This document shows, piece after piece, positions 48,345 through 59,631 of a DNA stretch of 64,000 bases (within the stretch, counting starts at the first letter, position 1; each line of letters opens with the position of its first letter). Where the stretch lies: NCBI GenBank assembly GCA_963721385.1, contig CAVRJB010000013.1:124001-188000 (forward strand), read 5' to 3'. Source of the stretch: DAOMFB01 sp963721385. GTDB lineage: Bacteria; Acidobacteriota; Thermoanaerobaculia; UBA5066. The notes beneath the pieces are model-generated. The model saw only the letters and a list, made by a program, of their open reading frames with translations, had not been told where the DNA came from and made no database searches. Both the position numbers and the translations under genes were made by a program.

Positions 48345-49111
48345 TCCCGGTCGACCTCGGCGGACGGATCGCTCTCGTCACCGGCGCGTCCCGAGGCATC
48401 GGCGCCGAGATCGCGCTCGTCCTCGCGAAGGCCGGGGCGCGCGTGGCGCTCCACTACGGCCGCTCCCGGGAAGCCGCCCTCGACGTCGCGGCCCGTATTG
48501 GCGAGACGGGCGCCCCGGCGCCTTTCCTCGTGGCCGCCGACCTCGGGCATGAGGCCGAGCGCCGGCGCCTCTTCCGGGAGGTGGAAGGCGCCCTCGGGCC
48601 GCCCCTCCTCCTCGTGAACAACGCCGCCATCTTCGAGCGCAACACGTTCGAAGAGCCCGACGACGCCCGGTGGCTCTCGAAGTGGCATCGGACGCTGGCC
48701 GTCAACCTCGACGCCGCGGCCCACCTCTCCCTCCTTGCACTCCCGGCGATGCGAAAGGAGCGGTTCGGAAGGATCGTGATGGTCTCCTCCCGGGCAGCCT
48801 TCCGGGGCGAGACGGACTGCGCCGACTACGCCGTTTCGAAGGCGGGAATGGTGAACCTGGCCCGGTGCCTCGCCCGGGCCGAGGGAAAGCACGGAATCAC
48901 TGCAAACTCGGTCTGCCCGGGATGGGTCGAGACCGAAATGGCGTACCCGGACCTTGCTGAACGGAGGGCGGAGATCGAGGCCGAGATCCCCCTCGGCCGC
49001 GTGGGGACCCCTTTGGAGGTCGCCCATGCCGTTCTCTGGTTCCTGTCGCCGCTGGGGGCCTATGCGAACGGGACGGCTCTCCCCCTGAACGGCGGCTCTT
49101 TTCTTCATTAA
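48341..49111 (+). CDS. Short-chain dehydrogenase/reductase (FabG-like)
   Basis: A 256-residue classical SDR. The NAD(P)-binding motif is VTGASRGIGAEIAL, followed by LLVNNAAIF, the catalytic Ser in MVSSRAAF, the Y-x3-K motif in DYAVSKAGM, and the tail ANGTALPLNGGSF. It may be a 3-oxoacyl-ACP reductase or a pteridine/other reductase; the neighbouring SGNH and CoA genes are compatible with lipid or CoA-linked metabolism but prove nothing. ATGA overlap with coaW. Confidence 0.9.
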   Translation: MIPVDLGGRIALVTGASRGIGAEIALVLAKAGARVALHYGRSREAALDVAARIGETGAPAPFLVAADLGHEAERRRLFREVEGALGPPLLLVNNAAIFERNTFEEPDDARWLSKWHRTLAVNLDAAAHLSLLALPAMRKERFGRIVMVSSRAAFRGETDCADYAVSKAGMVNLARCLARAEGKHGITANSVCPGWVETEMAYPDLAERRAEIEAEIPLGRVGTPLEVAHAVLWFLSPLGAYANGTALPLNGGSFLH

Positions 49112-49125
49112 ATTGAAAAATGGGG

Positions 49126-49131
49126 GATAAT
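49126..49131 (+). promoter_or_regulatory. GATAAT -10-like box before the small secreted protein gene
   Basis: An unusually AT-rich patch follows the SDR stop. GATAAT ends 12 bases before the ATG at 49144, which would give a leader of about six bases. TTCATT at 49104-49109 is a weak -35 candidate at 16-base spacing. Confidence 0.3.
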
Positions 49132-49143
49132 TGACTTCCCGCC

Positions 49144-49581
49144 ATGTTTCGACCTCTCGCGGTCCTCCTTCTCCTTTCCTTGCCGACCCTGGCGGCCGAG
49201 ATGCCGGCGGCGAGCTCGGCCGCTCCGAACGCGCCTTTCGTCGTGACGGTGCCGATACGCGTCTTCGAATTCTTCAGGGGCTTCCTGGATTCCCGGCGCG
49301 CTGCCCCCCTCCGACTTGAGCCGCTCGCGGATCGCGACAAGCTCGGGATCCGGCAGCCCGGAGACCCGGATTCCATCATCAGCCCCGGGGCTCCAACCCC
49401 CTCGAACCACGTCGCGCTGAAGCCCGCTTTCGAGGTGAACGACCTCCTTCTCAAGGCCTATGAACCGGATCCGACCGTCGACCCCCGCGACAACCGGAGC
49501 CGGGGCGCAGGGGCCTTCAGCCCGTTGGATGCGCGTGGCCGCCCCTACCAGTTCTGCTTCGGCGCCCGGCTGGTCTGGTAG
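49144..49581 (+). CDS. Small secreted protein of unknown function
   Basis: A 145-residue protein I do not recognise. It has a clear signal peptide (MFRPLAVLLLLSLPTLAAEM, cut near residue 18), then a Pro-rich mature part with VPIRVFEFFRGFLDSRRAAP, and ends in GRPYQFCFGARLVW with one cysteine. The aromatic, alternating C-terminus resembles a beta-signal, but it is too short for a barrel. It precedes the two VWFA genes by 50 bases, so a joint role at the cell surface is possible. Confidence 0.6.
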   Translation: MFRPLAVLLLLSLPTLAAEMPAASSAAPNAPFVVTVPIRVFEFFRGFLDSRRAAPLRLEPLADRDKLGIRQPGDPDSIISPGAPTPSNHVALKPAFEVNDLLLKAYEPDPTVDPRDNRSRGAGAFSPLDARGRPYQFCFGARLVW

Positions 49582-49631
49582 TTGCAGTAGGCGGGATCGG
49601 AGCGGCGTGCCGCTCCCTTGAGAGGACACCC

Positions 49632-51394
49632 GTGAGAATGAATCTCTATGTTTCGACGCTGACCGCTGCCCTGTTCGCCACCGTCCCTTGGCCCCGCCGT
49701 CGCCGCGCCGCCCCCCGAGCCGACACCCCGGCCGATCGTGTCGTCGGTCGAGGTCTCGGTCACCAACATCGACGTCGTGGTGACCGATTCGAAAGGAAAC
49801 CGCGTTCGGGACCTGAAAAAGGAAGACTTCGTCGTCCTCGAGGACGGCAAGATCCAGGACCTCTCGAATTTCCTCGTCGTCGACGACGGCGCCCCCGCGA
49901 TCCCCGAAGCCGCCCGGGTGCCGGGCGAGGCGCCTCCCCGTCCCGAGCCTGGCATCCTGACGCCGACGGTCTCGAGGCCGCAGGCCCGAATCGCCGTCTT
50001 CGTCGACAACCTCCACCTCAACCCCTCGAACCGGAACGCCGTCCTCGCGGCCCTCGACGAGTTCCTCCGCCGCGCCGTCGGCCCGAACGTGGAGGCGACG
50101 ATCGTCACGTACGACAAGACCCTCAAGGCGCGCGGCCCGTTCACGCGGGACGCCGAGGTCCTGTCCCGCGTCATCCAGCAGATCAAGATGGAGTCGACGA
50201 CGGGATTCACTCGGCTCTCCGAGCGGAACCAGTGCTACCGGGCGATCGACCAGCTATGTGGCCGCCCCCGCGGCGGACCGCCCGTCGTATCAGTCCATGG
50301 CCGAGTGGCAGATGCAGTTGTTCGCCCAGCACGAGGCGGACATGGCCGAGGGGACGATCAACGCGCTGAAGCTGACGATCTCCCGCATGGCCGGAATCGA
50401 CGGGCGGAAGATCCTCCTCCTCGTCTCCGAGAAGCTCCCGCAGATCCCCGGGGCCGAGGTCTACGAGTACTACTCCAGCAGCTCTTCGGGCCATCGGGAT
50501 TCAGAACACTCCCGAGGTCGCGCAGCCGACGACCTATTACAAGTGGGACCAGACGCAGAACTTCCGGAGGGTGGCGGAAGCCGCCAACGCGGCGTTCGTC
50601 AGCCTGAACACCTTCGACGCGGCCGGAATGGACTTCGACCCGAACTTCTCCGCCGAGTCGGCCGCGACGACGCAGATGGTGGACACCGGCCTCGCCCGCC
50701 TGACGGCCGAGACGATGCTGCGCCTTCTCGCCGACGAGACGGGCGGCGTCGCCGCCATCCAGCGGAACGATTTCCCGGCCGTTCTCGCCGAGATGGAGCA
50801 GGACTGGAAGACCTACTACTCCCTCGGCTACCCGAGCCAGCCGAAGAAGGGCGAGAAGCCCCGGACCGTGACGGTCCGGCTGAAGCAGCCCGGCCTGACG
50901 ATCCGCTCCCGGCACCAGGTCGTCGACCTCCCCCGAGCAGCGGCTCAACGAGCAGGTCGTCTCGGGCCTCTTCTTCCGCCACGACCAGAACCCGCTCGAC
51001 GCCCAGATCGAGGTCGGCAATCTCGTCAAGGGGGAGAAGAAGTCGTACGTCCTGCCGCTCACCCTCCGGGTCCCCTACTCGAAGCTGACGCTCGTCCCGG
51101 ACGGCGGGACGTTGAAGGGCGGGCTCGTCTTCACGGCGGCCGTGAAGGGGCCCGACGGCCGGTACACGGCGCCCCGGTCGACGCGCATCGCCATCGACGT
51201 CCCGGTGAGCGCCGTGGCCGTCCGGAAAGGGCGTCGACCTCGTCTGGCAGACGACGTTCGCCGTCCAGCCCGGCGACCAGACGTTCTCGATCGCCGTCAC
51301 CGACGAGATCTCCCGGGCCACCTCGTTCGTGCAGCCCGAGTTCAACCTCGTCTCCCGGCAGGCCGCCACCAAGAAGGCCGACGCCTCACGCTGA
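49632..51394 (+). CDS. Secreted VWFA-related Acidobacterial domain protein, copy 1 (several frame changes)
   Basis: About 587 residues when read through. The GTG at 49632 follows a GAGAGGA Shine-Dalgarno; a signal peptide (MNLYVSTLTAALFATV, then AVAAPPPEPTP after correction) leads into SSVEVSVTNIDVVVTDSKGN, KEDFVVLEDGKIQDLSNF and IAVFVDNLHLNPSNRNAV. This is the TIGR03436-type N-terminal module of Acidobacteria, followed by a VWA-like domain (GIDGRKILLLVSEKLP) and beta-rich domains. The frame changes near 49684, 50255, 50485, 50933 and 51228. Its TGA shares a base with the next ATG (TGATG). Function unknown. Confidence 0.8.
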
Positions 51395-53112
51395 TGAACC
51401 GGGCGACCTCTCTTCTTCTCGCCGCCGCCGTCGCAGCAGCGGTCGGCACTGCCGCACCCCCGCCCGAGCCGACCCCGAAGCCGATCGTCTCTTCGGTGGA
51501 GGTGTCGGTCACGAACATCGACGCCGTCGTCACCGACTCGAAGGGAAACCGGGTCCGCGGCCTGACGAAGGAGGACTTCCTCGTCCTCGAGGCGGCAAGG
51601 TCCAGGACCTCTCGAACTTCCTCTTCGTCGACGATACGGAGCTCGCCCCCGCCGGCGAGCCGGCTCCGGTTCCGGCCCGTCCCGAGCCGGGGGTGCTCAC
51701 GCCGGCGGTCTCGAAGCCCCAGGCGCGGGTGGTGGTCTTCATCGACAACCTGCACGTCCCGCCGGTGAACCGGAACGCCGTCCTCGCCGCACTCGATGCG
51801 TTCCTCCGGAAAGCCGTCGGCCCGAACGTCGAGGCGATGATCGTCACGTTCGACCGGTCTCTCCGCGTCCGGGGTCCTTTCACGCGCGACGCCGAGATTC
51901 TCTCGCGGGTGCTCCTGCAGGTCGCGAACGAGTCGACGGCCGGCGCCGGCCGGGTGTCCCAGCGAAACCAGCTCTTCCACCAGATCGACGAGGCCGCGGC
52001 CTCTCCAGTCCAGTATCGGGGCGATTTCTTCGCCGGCGCCGACGGCCGCGACCCGGAGCTTCACCGAGAGCGAGAAGTACGACGCGGACGTGACGATCAG
52101 CGCCCTCGAGGTGACACTCGGACGGCTCGCCGGAGTCGACGGGCGGAAGATCCTGATTCTCGTCTCCGAGAAGCTTCCGGAGTTCCCCGCCTCCGAGGTC
52201 TGGGACTACCTGCGGAACGCCCGCCGAGCGGCCGGGCTCTCCGAGAACGCGGCCGGAATGCCGCCCATGTTCGAGTACGACGAGACGAAGGCCTTCCAGA
52301 ACCTCGCAAACGCGGCCAACGCGGCGCTCGTCAGTCTCTACACGTTCGATGCGCAGGGGCTCGGATTCGACCCGTCGATCTCGGCCGAGCGGGCCGGCAC
52401 CGTCGGGATCCAGAACCCGGGGCCCTCGACGGTCTCCTCGGACGCCATGATGCAGCTCCTCGCCGCCGAGACCGGCGGCCTCGCGGCGATCCAGCGCAAC
52501 GCCTTCGGCGCCGTCCTCACCGACATGGAGCAGGACTGGAAGGTCTACTACTCGCTCGGCTATCCGACGCCGGCCAAGACGGAGAACAAGCCCCGGAAGA
52601 TCGAGGTCCGCGTGAAACCGAAGGGGCTGAGCGTCCGGTCACGGACGGCCGTTCTCGAGCGGTCGGCCGACGAGCGCCTCGCCGAGCAGGTCACCTCGGG
52701 CCTCTTCTTCCCTCACGACGTGAACCCCCTCGACGCGCGGATCGACAGCGGCCGGATCGTGGCCGGCCCGAAGAAGACGTTCGTCCTCCCGCTGACGATC
52801 CGGGTCCCGTACTCGAAGCTGACGCTCGTGCCCGACGGCGGCCGGCTCAAGGGGGGCGTCGTCTTCTCCGTCGCCGTGAAGGCGCCCGACGGGCGCTACA
52901 CGAAAGCGGACGTGAAGACGATTCCGGTCGACGTCCGCGAGTCGGACGTCGTCTCCGGGAAGGCGACGGAGTTCGTCCACGGGGCGACCTTCGAGGTCCG
53001 GCGCGGTCGCCAGGTCTTCTCCATCGGGGTGACGGACGCGATCTCGCGACAGACGACTTTCGCGCAGCCGGAGTTCGACCTGGCCGCCCGCGACGAGCCC
53101 GCCCGCCGCTGA
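51394..53112 (+). CDS. Secreted VWFA-related Acidobacterial domain protein, copy 2 (two frame changes)
   Basis: About 573 residues; a clear tandem paralogue of the preceding gene along its whole length. The signal peptide MNRATSLLLAAAVAAAVGTA leads into SSVEVSVTNIDAVVTDSKGN and KEDFLVLE, then VVVFIDNLHVPPVNRNAV, GVDGRKILILVSEKLPEF and MEQDWKVYYSLGYPTP. The frame changes near 51592 (an A lost from GAGGACGGC) and near 52045. The total is a multiple of three because the two shifts cancel. The VWA metal site is degenerate, so classical metal-dependent ligand binding is doubtful. Confidence 0.85.
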
Positions 53113-53152
53113 CGCCCGTCCCGTCCGCTAAGATCGGCGCGAGGGACGATCC

Positions 53153-54482
<1,330 letters not shown>

Positions 54483-54485
54483 CCT

Positions 54486-55164
54486 TCAGGCCGACTTGGC
54501 GACCGCTGCCGGGGCGGGCTTCGGCGCCGAAATCGGCGGCATCCGGTTGATCGCCGCCGCGCGCTTCTCGAGCATCGGCAGGAGCGCGAGGCCGGAGGGC
54601 TCGAACTCCCCCGCCTTCTTCATCGGGCTCTCGCCGTAGTACGGGCGGTAGCCGTAGCCCGGGCCGCCGGCGGCGGTGTCCGCCGGCTTCTCGGTCAGCT
54701 TGTCGATACCGTAGATCGCGCTTGCGCGGTCGAAGTACGACATCTCGTAGTCCTTCGTCATCCAGATCGCGTCCTTCGGACAGGCGTCGATGCAGAATCC
54801 GCACATCACGCAGCGGAGGAAGTCGATCTCGAAGGTGACCGGGTACTTCTCGTACGCGAGGACGGGGTGCTCCCCCGCCTCGATGTGGATGCAGTCGGCC
54901 GGGCAGGCCGTCTCGCACATGTAGCAGGCGACGCAGCGGAGCGTGCCGTCGTCCCGCGTCTTGAGGATGTGGCGGCCGCGGAAGCGCTCCGAGTAGATGC
55001 GCCGCATCTCCGGGAACTGGATCGTCGGCAGGCGTCTTGATGTCGACGAGGTTCCGGATGAAGTGGCCGAACGTCATCGCCATCCCCTTGAAGATGGCCG
55101 GGAGGTAGAGGCGCTCCCAGAAGGTCATCGGGGCGGCGGTCAGGTTGACGACTCGGGCGGGCAT
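54486..55164 (-). CDS. nuoI: NADH-quinone oxidoreductase subunit I (one frame change)
   Basis: About 226 residues. An amphipathic N-terminus (FWERLYLPAIFKGMAMTFGHFIRN) is followed by two ferredoxin-type 4Fe-4S motifs, RCVACYMCETACPADC and RCVMCGFCIDACPKDA, which hold clusters N6a and N6b. A Pro/Ala-rich tail of about 60 residues extends beyond the usual end. The frame changes near 55030, where dropping one base joins VDIKTP to TIQFPEMRRIYSERF. It lies 15 bases after nuoCD. Confidence 0.92.
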
Positions 55165-55179
55165 CGGCTCTCTCTCCTT

Positions 55180-56909
55180 CTAGCGATCCAGCTCGCCGGC
55201 GATGATGTTCAGCATGCCGAGCGTCGCGACGGCGTCCGACACCATCCCGCCGACGGCGATCTTCTCGAACGCCGCAAAGAGCGGGAAGCAGGGCGGACGG
55301 ACCTTGACGCGGTACGGGAAGCCGCTGCCGTCCGAGATCAGCGTGTAGCCGAGCTCGCCGTTGGCCCCCTCGACGTACGAGTAGATCTCTCCGGGCGGCA
55401 TCTTCGCCCCCTCGAAGACGACCTTGAAGTGGTAGATCAGCCCCTCCATCTCGTTGTAGACCATCTCTTTCGGCGGAAGCGTGACGCGGTAGTCGTCGGT
55501 CGAGATCGGGCCGGAGGGGAGATTCTTCAGGACCTGGTCGATGATCCTCAAGGACTGCCGCATTTCCTCCATCCTGACGAGGTACCGCGCGTAGTTGTCG
55601 CCGTCGGTCGATACCGGGACGTCGAAGTCGAGCTTCTCGTAGCCGTCGTACGGGGCGTCCTTCCGGACGTCGTACGCGAGGCCCGAGGCGCGGCCGCACG
55701 GGCCGGTGAAGCCCCAGGCGATGGCGTCGTCGCGCTTCACGACCCCCGTCCGGTACATCCGGTCGCGCGCGATCCGGTTCTTCGTGACGAGCCGGTCGAT
55801 CTCGCCGATGTTCCGGGTAACCTGCGGGAAGAGGGCGCGCGAGCGCGCGACGAAATCCTTCGGGACGTCGTTCGAGAGGCCGCCGATCCGGGCGTAGGAC
55901 GACGTGAGCCGCGCGCCGCAGCAGGCCTCGAGAAGGCCGTAGATCTCCTCGCGCGTCTGGTACGCGTACCAGAAGTTCGTCAGGCCTCCGAGGTCGACGA
56001 GATTCGTCCCGAGGCAGACCATGTGGTCCATGATCCGGCTGAACTCGGAGAGGATCACCCGAACGGCCTGGGCGCGCGGCGGGGCCGTAACGCCGACGAG
56101 TTGCTCCACGGCCCGGGCGTAGCCGAAGCCGTTGATCATCGGCGAGCAGTAGTTGAGCCGGTCGGTGTACGGCACGACCTGCACCCAGGTGTGCGTCTCC
56201 GACATCTTCTCGAAGCAGCGGTGCAGGTACCCGCACTCCGACTCGGCGGCCACGATCTTCTCGCCGTCGAGCCGGAAGACGACGCGGAGGGTCCCGTGCG
56301 TCGAGTTGTGCGACGGCCCGAAGTTCAGGGTCATCGTCTCGAAGACGTCCTCCGGAACGTCCGACTGCGCGGCGAGCTGCGTCTGCAGGAGGTCCTCGTC
56401 GGTGCAGAGCCAGCGCTGCGCGGCGTCGTAGTCCTTCCTCAGCGCGTGCCCGACGAAGCCGTTGTGCGTCAGGAGGCGCTCGAGGTTGGGGTGCCCGGTA
56501 AACCGGATCCCCATCAGGTCCCAGGCCTCGCGCTCGAACCAGTTCGCGGCCGGCCAGACGTCGGTCAACGTCGGGAGTACGCAGTCGCTCTCCGGGACGC
56601 TCACCCGGACCCTGAGGTGCGCATTCCGGGACGTCGAATAGAGGAGGTAGTGGGCCTGGAAGCGGTTCCCGTCCTTCGGCTGCTGCGGGCCGGGGAGGCG
56701 GGACGTGTCGACCGAGGCGAGGTCGAGGAAGAGGTCGTACTTCGTCGATGGGTCGTCGCGGAGGAAGAGGGCGACCTCGTGCAGGGCCGCGCGTTCGACG
56801 GCCACGGTCGGGACGTCGGCGGCGGGCCGCGTTTCCGCGACGACCCTTCCCCCGAAGCGCCTCTCGAGGAGCGGCGCGAACGAGACGCAGGAGACGGCGG
56901 CGGGGGCGC

Positions 56910-56913
<4 letters not shown>
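55180..56913 (-). CDS. nuoCD: NADH-quinone oxidoreductase fused subunits C and D
   Basis: A 577-residue fusion. The NuoC part (about 1-165) has the conserved WFEREAWDLMGIRFTGHPN and LLTHNGFVGHALRKDY. The NuoD part (about 180-577) has LNFGPSHNSTHGTLRVV, the quinone-site helix region GYLHRCFEKMSE, and the C-terminal VSDAVATLGMLNIIAGELDR. It forms the quinone-binding part of the peripheral arm of complex I. The ATG at 56911-56913 overlaps the corrected nuoB stop as ATGA. In the sequence as given, nuoB reads into it without a stop. Confidence 0.93.
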
Positions 56914-57633
<720 letters not shown>

Positions 57634-57644
57634 TTCGGCTCCTC

Positions 57645-57659
57645 GAACGGGGCCCGTTC
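57645..57659. promoter_or_regulatory. Palindrome upstream of nuoB
   Basis: GAACGGG-G-CCCGTTC is a perfect 7-bp inverted repeat with a one-base centre. It starts 12 bases before the nuoB ATG, directly next to the GAGGAG ribosome binding site, and lies downstream of a TAGAAT -10-like box (57674-57679, minus strand). It fits an operator or translation-control element for the nuo genes. Confidence 0.35.
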
Positions 57660-57742
57660 CGAGCCCCGCTCGGATTCTACATAGAGGTACGCCGCCCGCC
57701 CGCCGCGGGACTCACTTTATTTCGGGCCGGAGCCTGCGTAGC

Positions 57743-57976
57743 TCAGCCCGGGAGGAGCTCGCGGAGGAGCGTCTCGATCACCGGCCGGGCGCAGCGCTCG
57801 CCGCGGCACTCTCCGGTCGTGCAGCCCGTCGCCTTCGCGACCTCCTCGATGGTCCGCGCGCCGGCGTCGATGGCGTTTTTCACGCGCGGGTAGCGGATCG
57901 TGTTGCAGATGCAGACGGGCCGGTACTTCAGGAGGACGAGAGCGTGCTTCGGAGAAAGAGGGGCGTCGGCGCTCAA
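57743..57976 (-). CDS. Small BFD-like [2Fe-2S] protein
   Basis: A 77-residue protein with C22-x-C24 in PVCICNTIRYP and further cysteines at 52, 57 and 62 in GCTTGECRGERC. The CxC plus C-x4-C pattern is that of the BFD-like [2Fe-2S] domain found in bacterioferritin-associated ferredoxin and as a module in oxidoreductases. The start is TTG at 57974-57976, overlapping the def stop as TTGA. A role in iron release or electron transfer is an inference. Confidence 0.78.
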   Translation of the reverse strand: MSADAPLSPKHALVLLKYRPVCICNTIRYPRVKNAIDAGARTIEEVAKATGCTTGECRGERCARPVIETLLRELLPG

Positions 57977-58482
57977 AAGTCGACCGTGTACCGGATCGAC
58001 GCCCGGTCGCGGACGCGGTCGAGATAGACCGTTCCGTCGAGGTGGTCGCTCTCGTGCAGGACGACGCGGGCGTGGAAGTCGGCCGCCACGAAGTCGAGGG
58101 GCTTGCCCCCCTTGTCGAGAGCGCGCACGCGGATCTTCTTCGACCGCGGGACCTTCGCCGCGAGGAACGGCACCGAGAGGCAGGCTTCCCAGTCCTCCTC
58201 TTCCGAGGGATCGAGGATCTCGAAGCTCGGATTGACGAGGATCGTCGGCGGGACCGTCAGTCCCTTCTCGCGGCCCTCGGGCCGGATCTCGTAGAGGACG
58301 ACGCGGAGCGGCTGTTGCACCTGGGGCGCCGCAAGGCCGGTGCCGTTGTACTCGATCATCGTCTCGAGCAGGTCCTCGAAAAACGGCTTCAGCCGCCCCC
58401 GCTTCAGGTCGTGCGTCTCGATTTCCGAGGCCCGGGCCCTGAGGACCGGCGAGCCGAGCTTGGCGACTTTCAGGACGGCCAC
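57973..58482 (-). CDS. def: Peptide deformylase
   Basis: A 169-residue metalloenzyme that removes the formyl group from nascent proteins. Motif 1 is GTGLAAPQV (47-55), motif 2 is EACLSVP (99-105, with Ala where most have Gly), and motif 3 is HESDH (143-147); Cys101 and the two histidines bind the metal. The start is GTG at 58480-58482, with GAGGGA upstream. A fmt gene is not adjacent. Confidence 0.93.
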   Translation of the reverse strand: MAVLKVAKLGSPVLRARASEIETHDLKRGRLKPFFEDLLETMIEYNGTGLAAPQVQQPLRVVLYEIRPEGREKGLTVPPTILVNPSFEILDPSEEEDWEACLSVPFLAAKVPRSKKIRVRALDKGGKPLDFVAADFHARVVLHESDHLDGTVYLDRVRDRASIRYTVDF

Positions 58483-58531
58483 GACATTCCCTCGCCCGGA
58501 ATCTTAACGTCGACTCGCGGAGGGACGAATA

Positions 58532-58607
58532 TGGTGCCCAAGGCCGGAATTGAACCGGCGACACCGCGCTTTTCAGGCGCGTGCTCTACCAACTGAGCTA
58601 CCTGGGC
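58532..58607 (-). tRNA. tRNA-Phe (GAA)
   Basis: A complete 76-base cloverleaf on the minus strand including an encoded CCA. The acceptor stem starts GCCCAGG, the D-arm has AGCTCAGTTGGTAGAGC, the anticodon stem CGCGC/GCGCG encloses CTGAAAA with anticodon GAA, and the T-arm contains GGTTCAATTCC. It lies between def and the thioredoxin gene. Confidence 0.96.
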
Positions 58608-58680
58608 ACGGACGCCCGCATGTCAACAGCCCGGCACGCCGCTTGCGGAACTCGGGCTCATCGGCGCTTCGGCGTTATAA

Positions 58681-59631
58681 ATGGCGCGGGTGCGAGTGTC
58701 AAACGAAAGGGATTCCGTGCTGCTTCCTCTCCTGCTGCTCCTTCTCGCCGCTTCGCCCATGGCGGGCGACTCCGCGAAGGCCGAGACGCGGCCCCCCGGC
58801 GCCGCGACGGGCTCCGCCGTTCCCGGCGCCGCGGGCCTCGAGGTGGCCTGGACGTCGACCTGGGAGGAGGCCGTCGGGGCCGCCCGGCAGATTCCCGAAG
58901 GGCGCATCCTGGTCTACTTCGGCGACGACGACTGCGGCGCCTGCAGCCGGATGGAGGCGCTCGTCATCCCCTCCACGTCGTTCTGGGCCTTCACCCGGGA
59001 CAAGGTCCCCCTCTACCTGAAGCTCGGGAGCGCGGAAGGCAAAGCCCTCGGCGCGAAGCTCCGCGTCCGGGAGGCCCCGACCTGGGTCGTCGTCACACCC
59101 GATCTGCTCGTCTGCGGCGGACAGGCCGGCTGGACGTCGCAGATGGGCTGGGTCGAGACGTTCGCGAAGAGCGAGGCGTCGTGGGTCGCTTACCGGAGGC
59201 TCCTCGAAAAGGAGAAGCAGGACCCCGCCGACGCGAAGGTCGTCTTCGACGTCGCCCGCGAGACGTTCCGCCGCGGCGGCGACCGGATCGCGGAGCCGCG
59301 GTTCGAGAGGCTCGCGGACGACCCGAAGGCGCCCCCAGAGATCCGCGAGCAGTCGCTCGCCTACCTGGCGACGATCGAACTCGACGCCGGGCGGCCGGAT
59401 CGCGCGGACGGCTACCTCGAGAAGCTCCTCGCCGTCGTGAAGGACCCCGTCCTGAAGCAGCGGGCGCAGCTCCGGAAGGCGGACGTGGAGATCGCCCGCG
59501 GCCGGCGGGACCTCGCGATCGCCCGGCTGCAGGGCTTCAAGAAGGAATGGCCCGGGTCGCCCCTCGTCGCCGAGGCCGACGCGCTCCTCCAGGCGCTGAC
59601 GGCGGCGACGCCCGCCGAGGCGCGCCGGTGA
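58681..59631 (+). CDS. Exported thioredoxin-fold protein
   Basis: Up to 316 residues. A signal peptide (VLLPLLLLLLAASPMAG) is followed by a thioredoxin-like domain with the active-site motif DDDCGACSRME (CGAC) and a cis-Pro region REAPTWVVV. A helical, TPR-like C-terminal half follows. A TATAAA box overlaps the ATG (58676-58681), so the real start may be the in-frame GTG at 58690 or later. The stop overlaps the dsbD GTG as GTGA. It is probably a periplasmic thiol protein fed by DsbD. Confidence 0.8.
   Translation: MARVRVSNERDSVLLPLLLLLLAASPMAGDSAKAETRPPGAATGSAVPGAAGLEVAWTSTWEEAVGAARQIPEGRILVYFGDDDCGACSRMEALVIPSTSFWAFTRDKVPLYLKLGSAEGKALGAKLRVREAPTWVVVTPDLLVCGGQAGWTSQMGWVETFAKSEASWVAYRRLLEKEKQDPADAKVVFDVARETFRRGGDRIAEPRFERLADDPKAPPEIREQSLAYLATIELDAGRPDRADGYLEKLLAVVKDPVLKQRAQLRKADVEIARGRRDLAIARLQGFKKEWPGSPLVAEADALLQALTAATPAEARR

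Noticed and set aside
58618..58626. TTGACA on the minus strand as promoter of tRNA-Phe
   Set aside because: It lies only about 14 bases before the tRNA 5' end, so a -10 at normal spacing would fall inside the tRNA.
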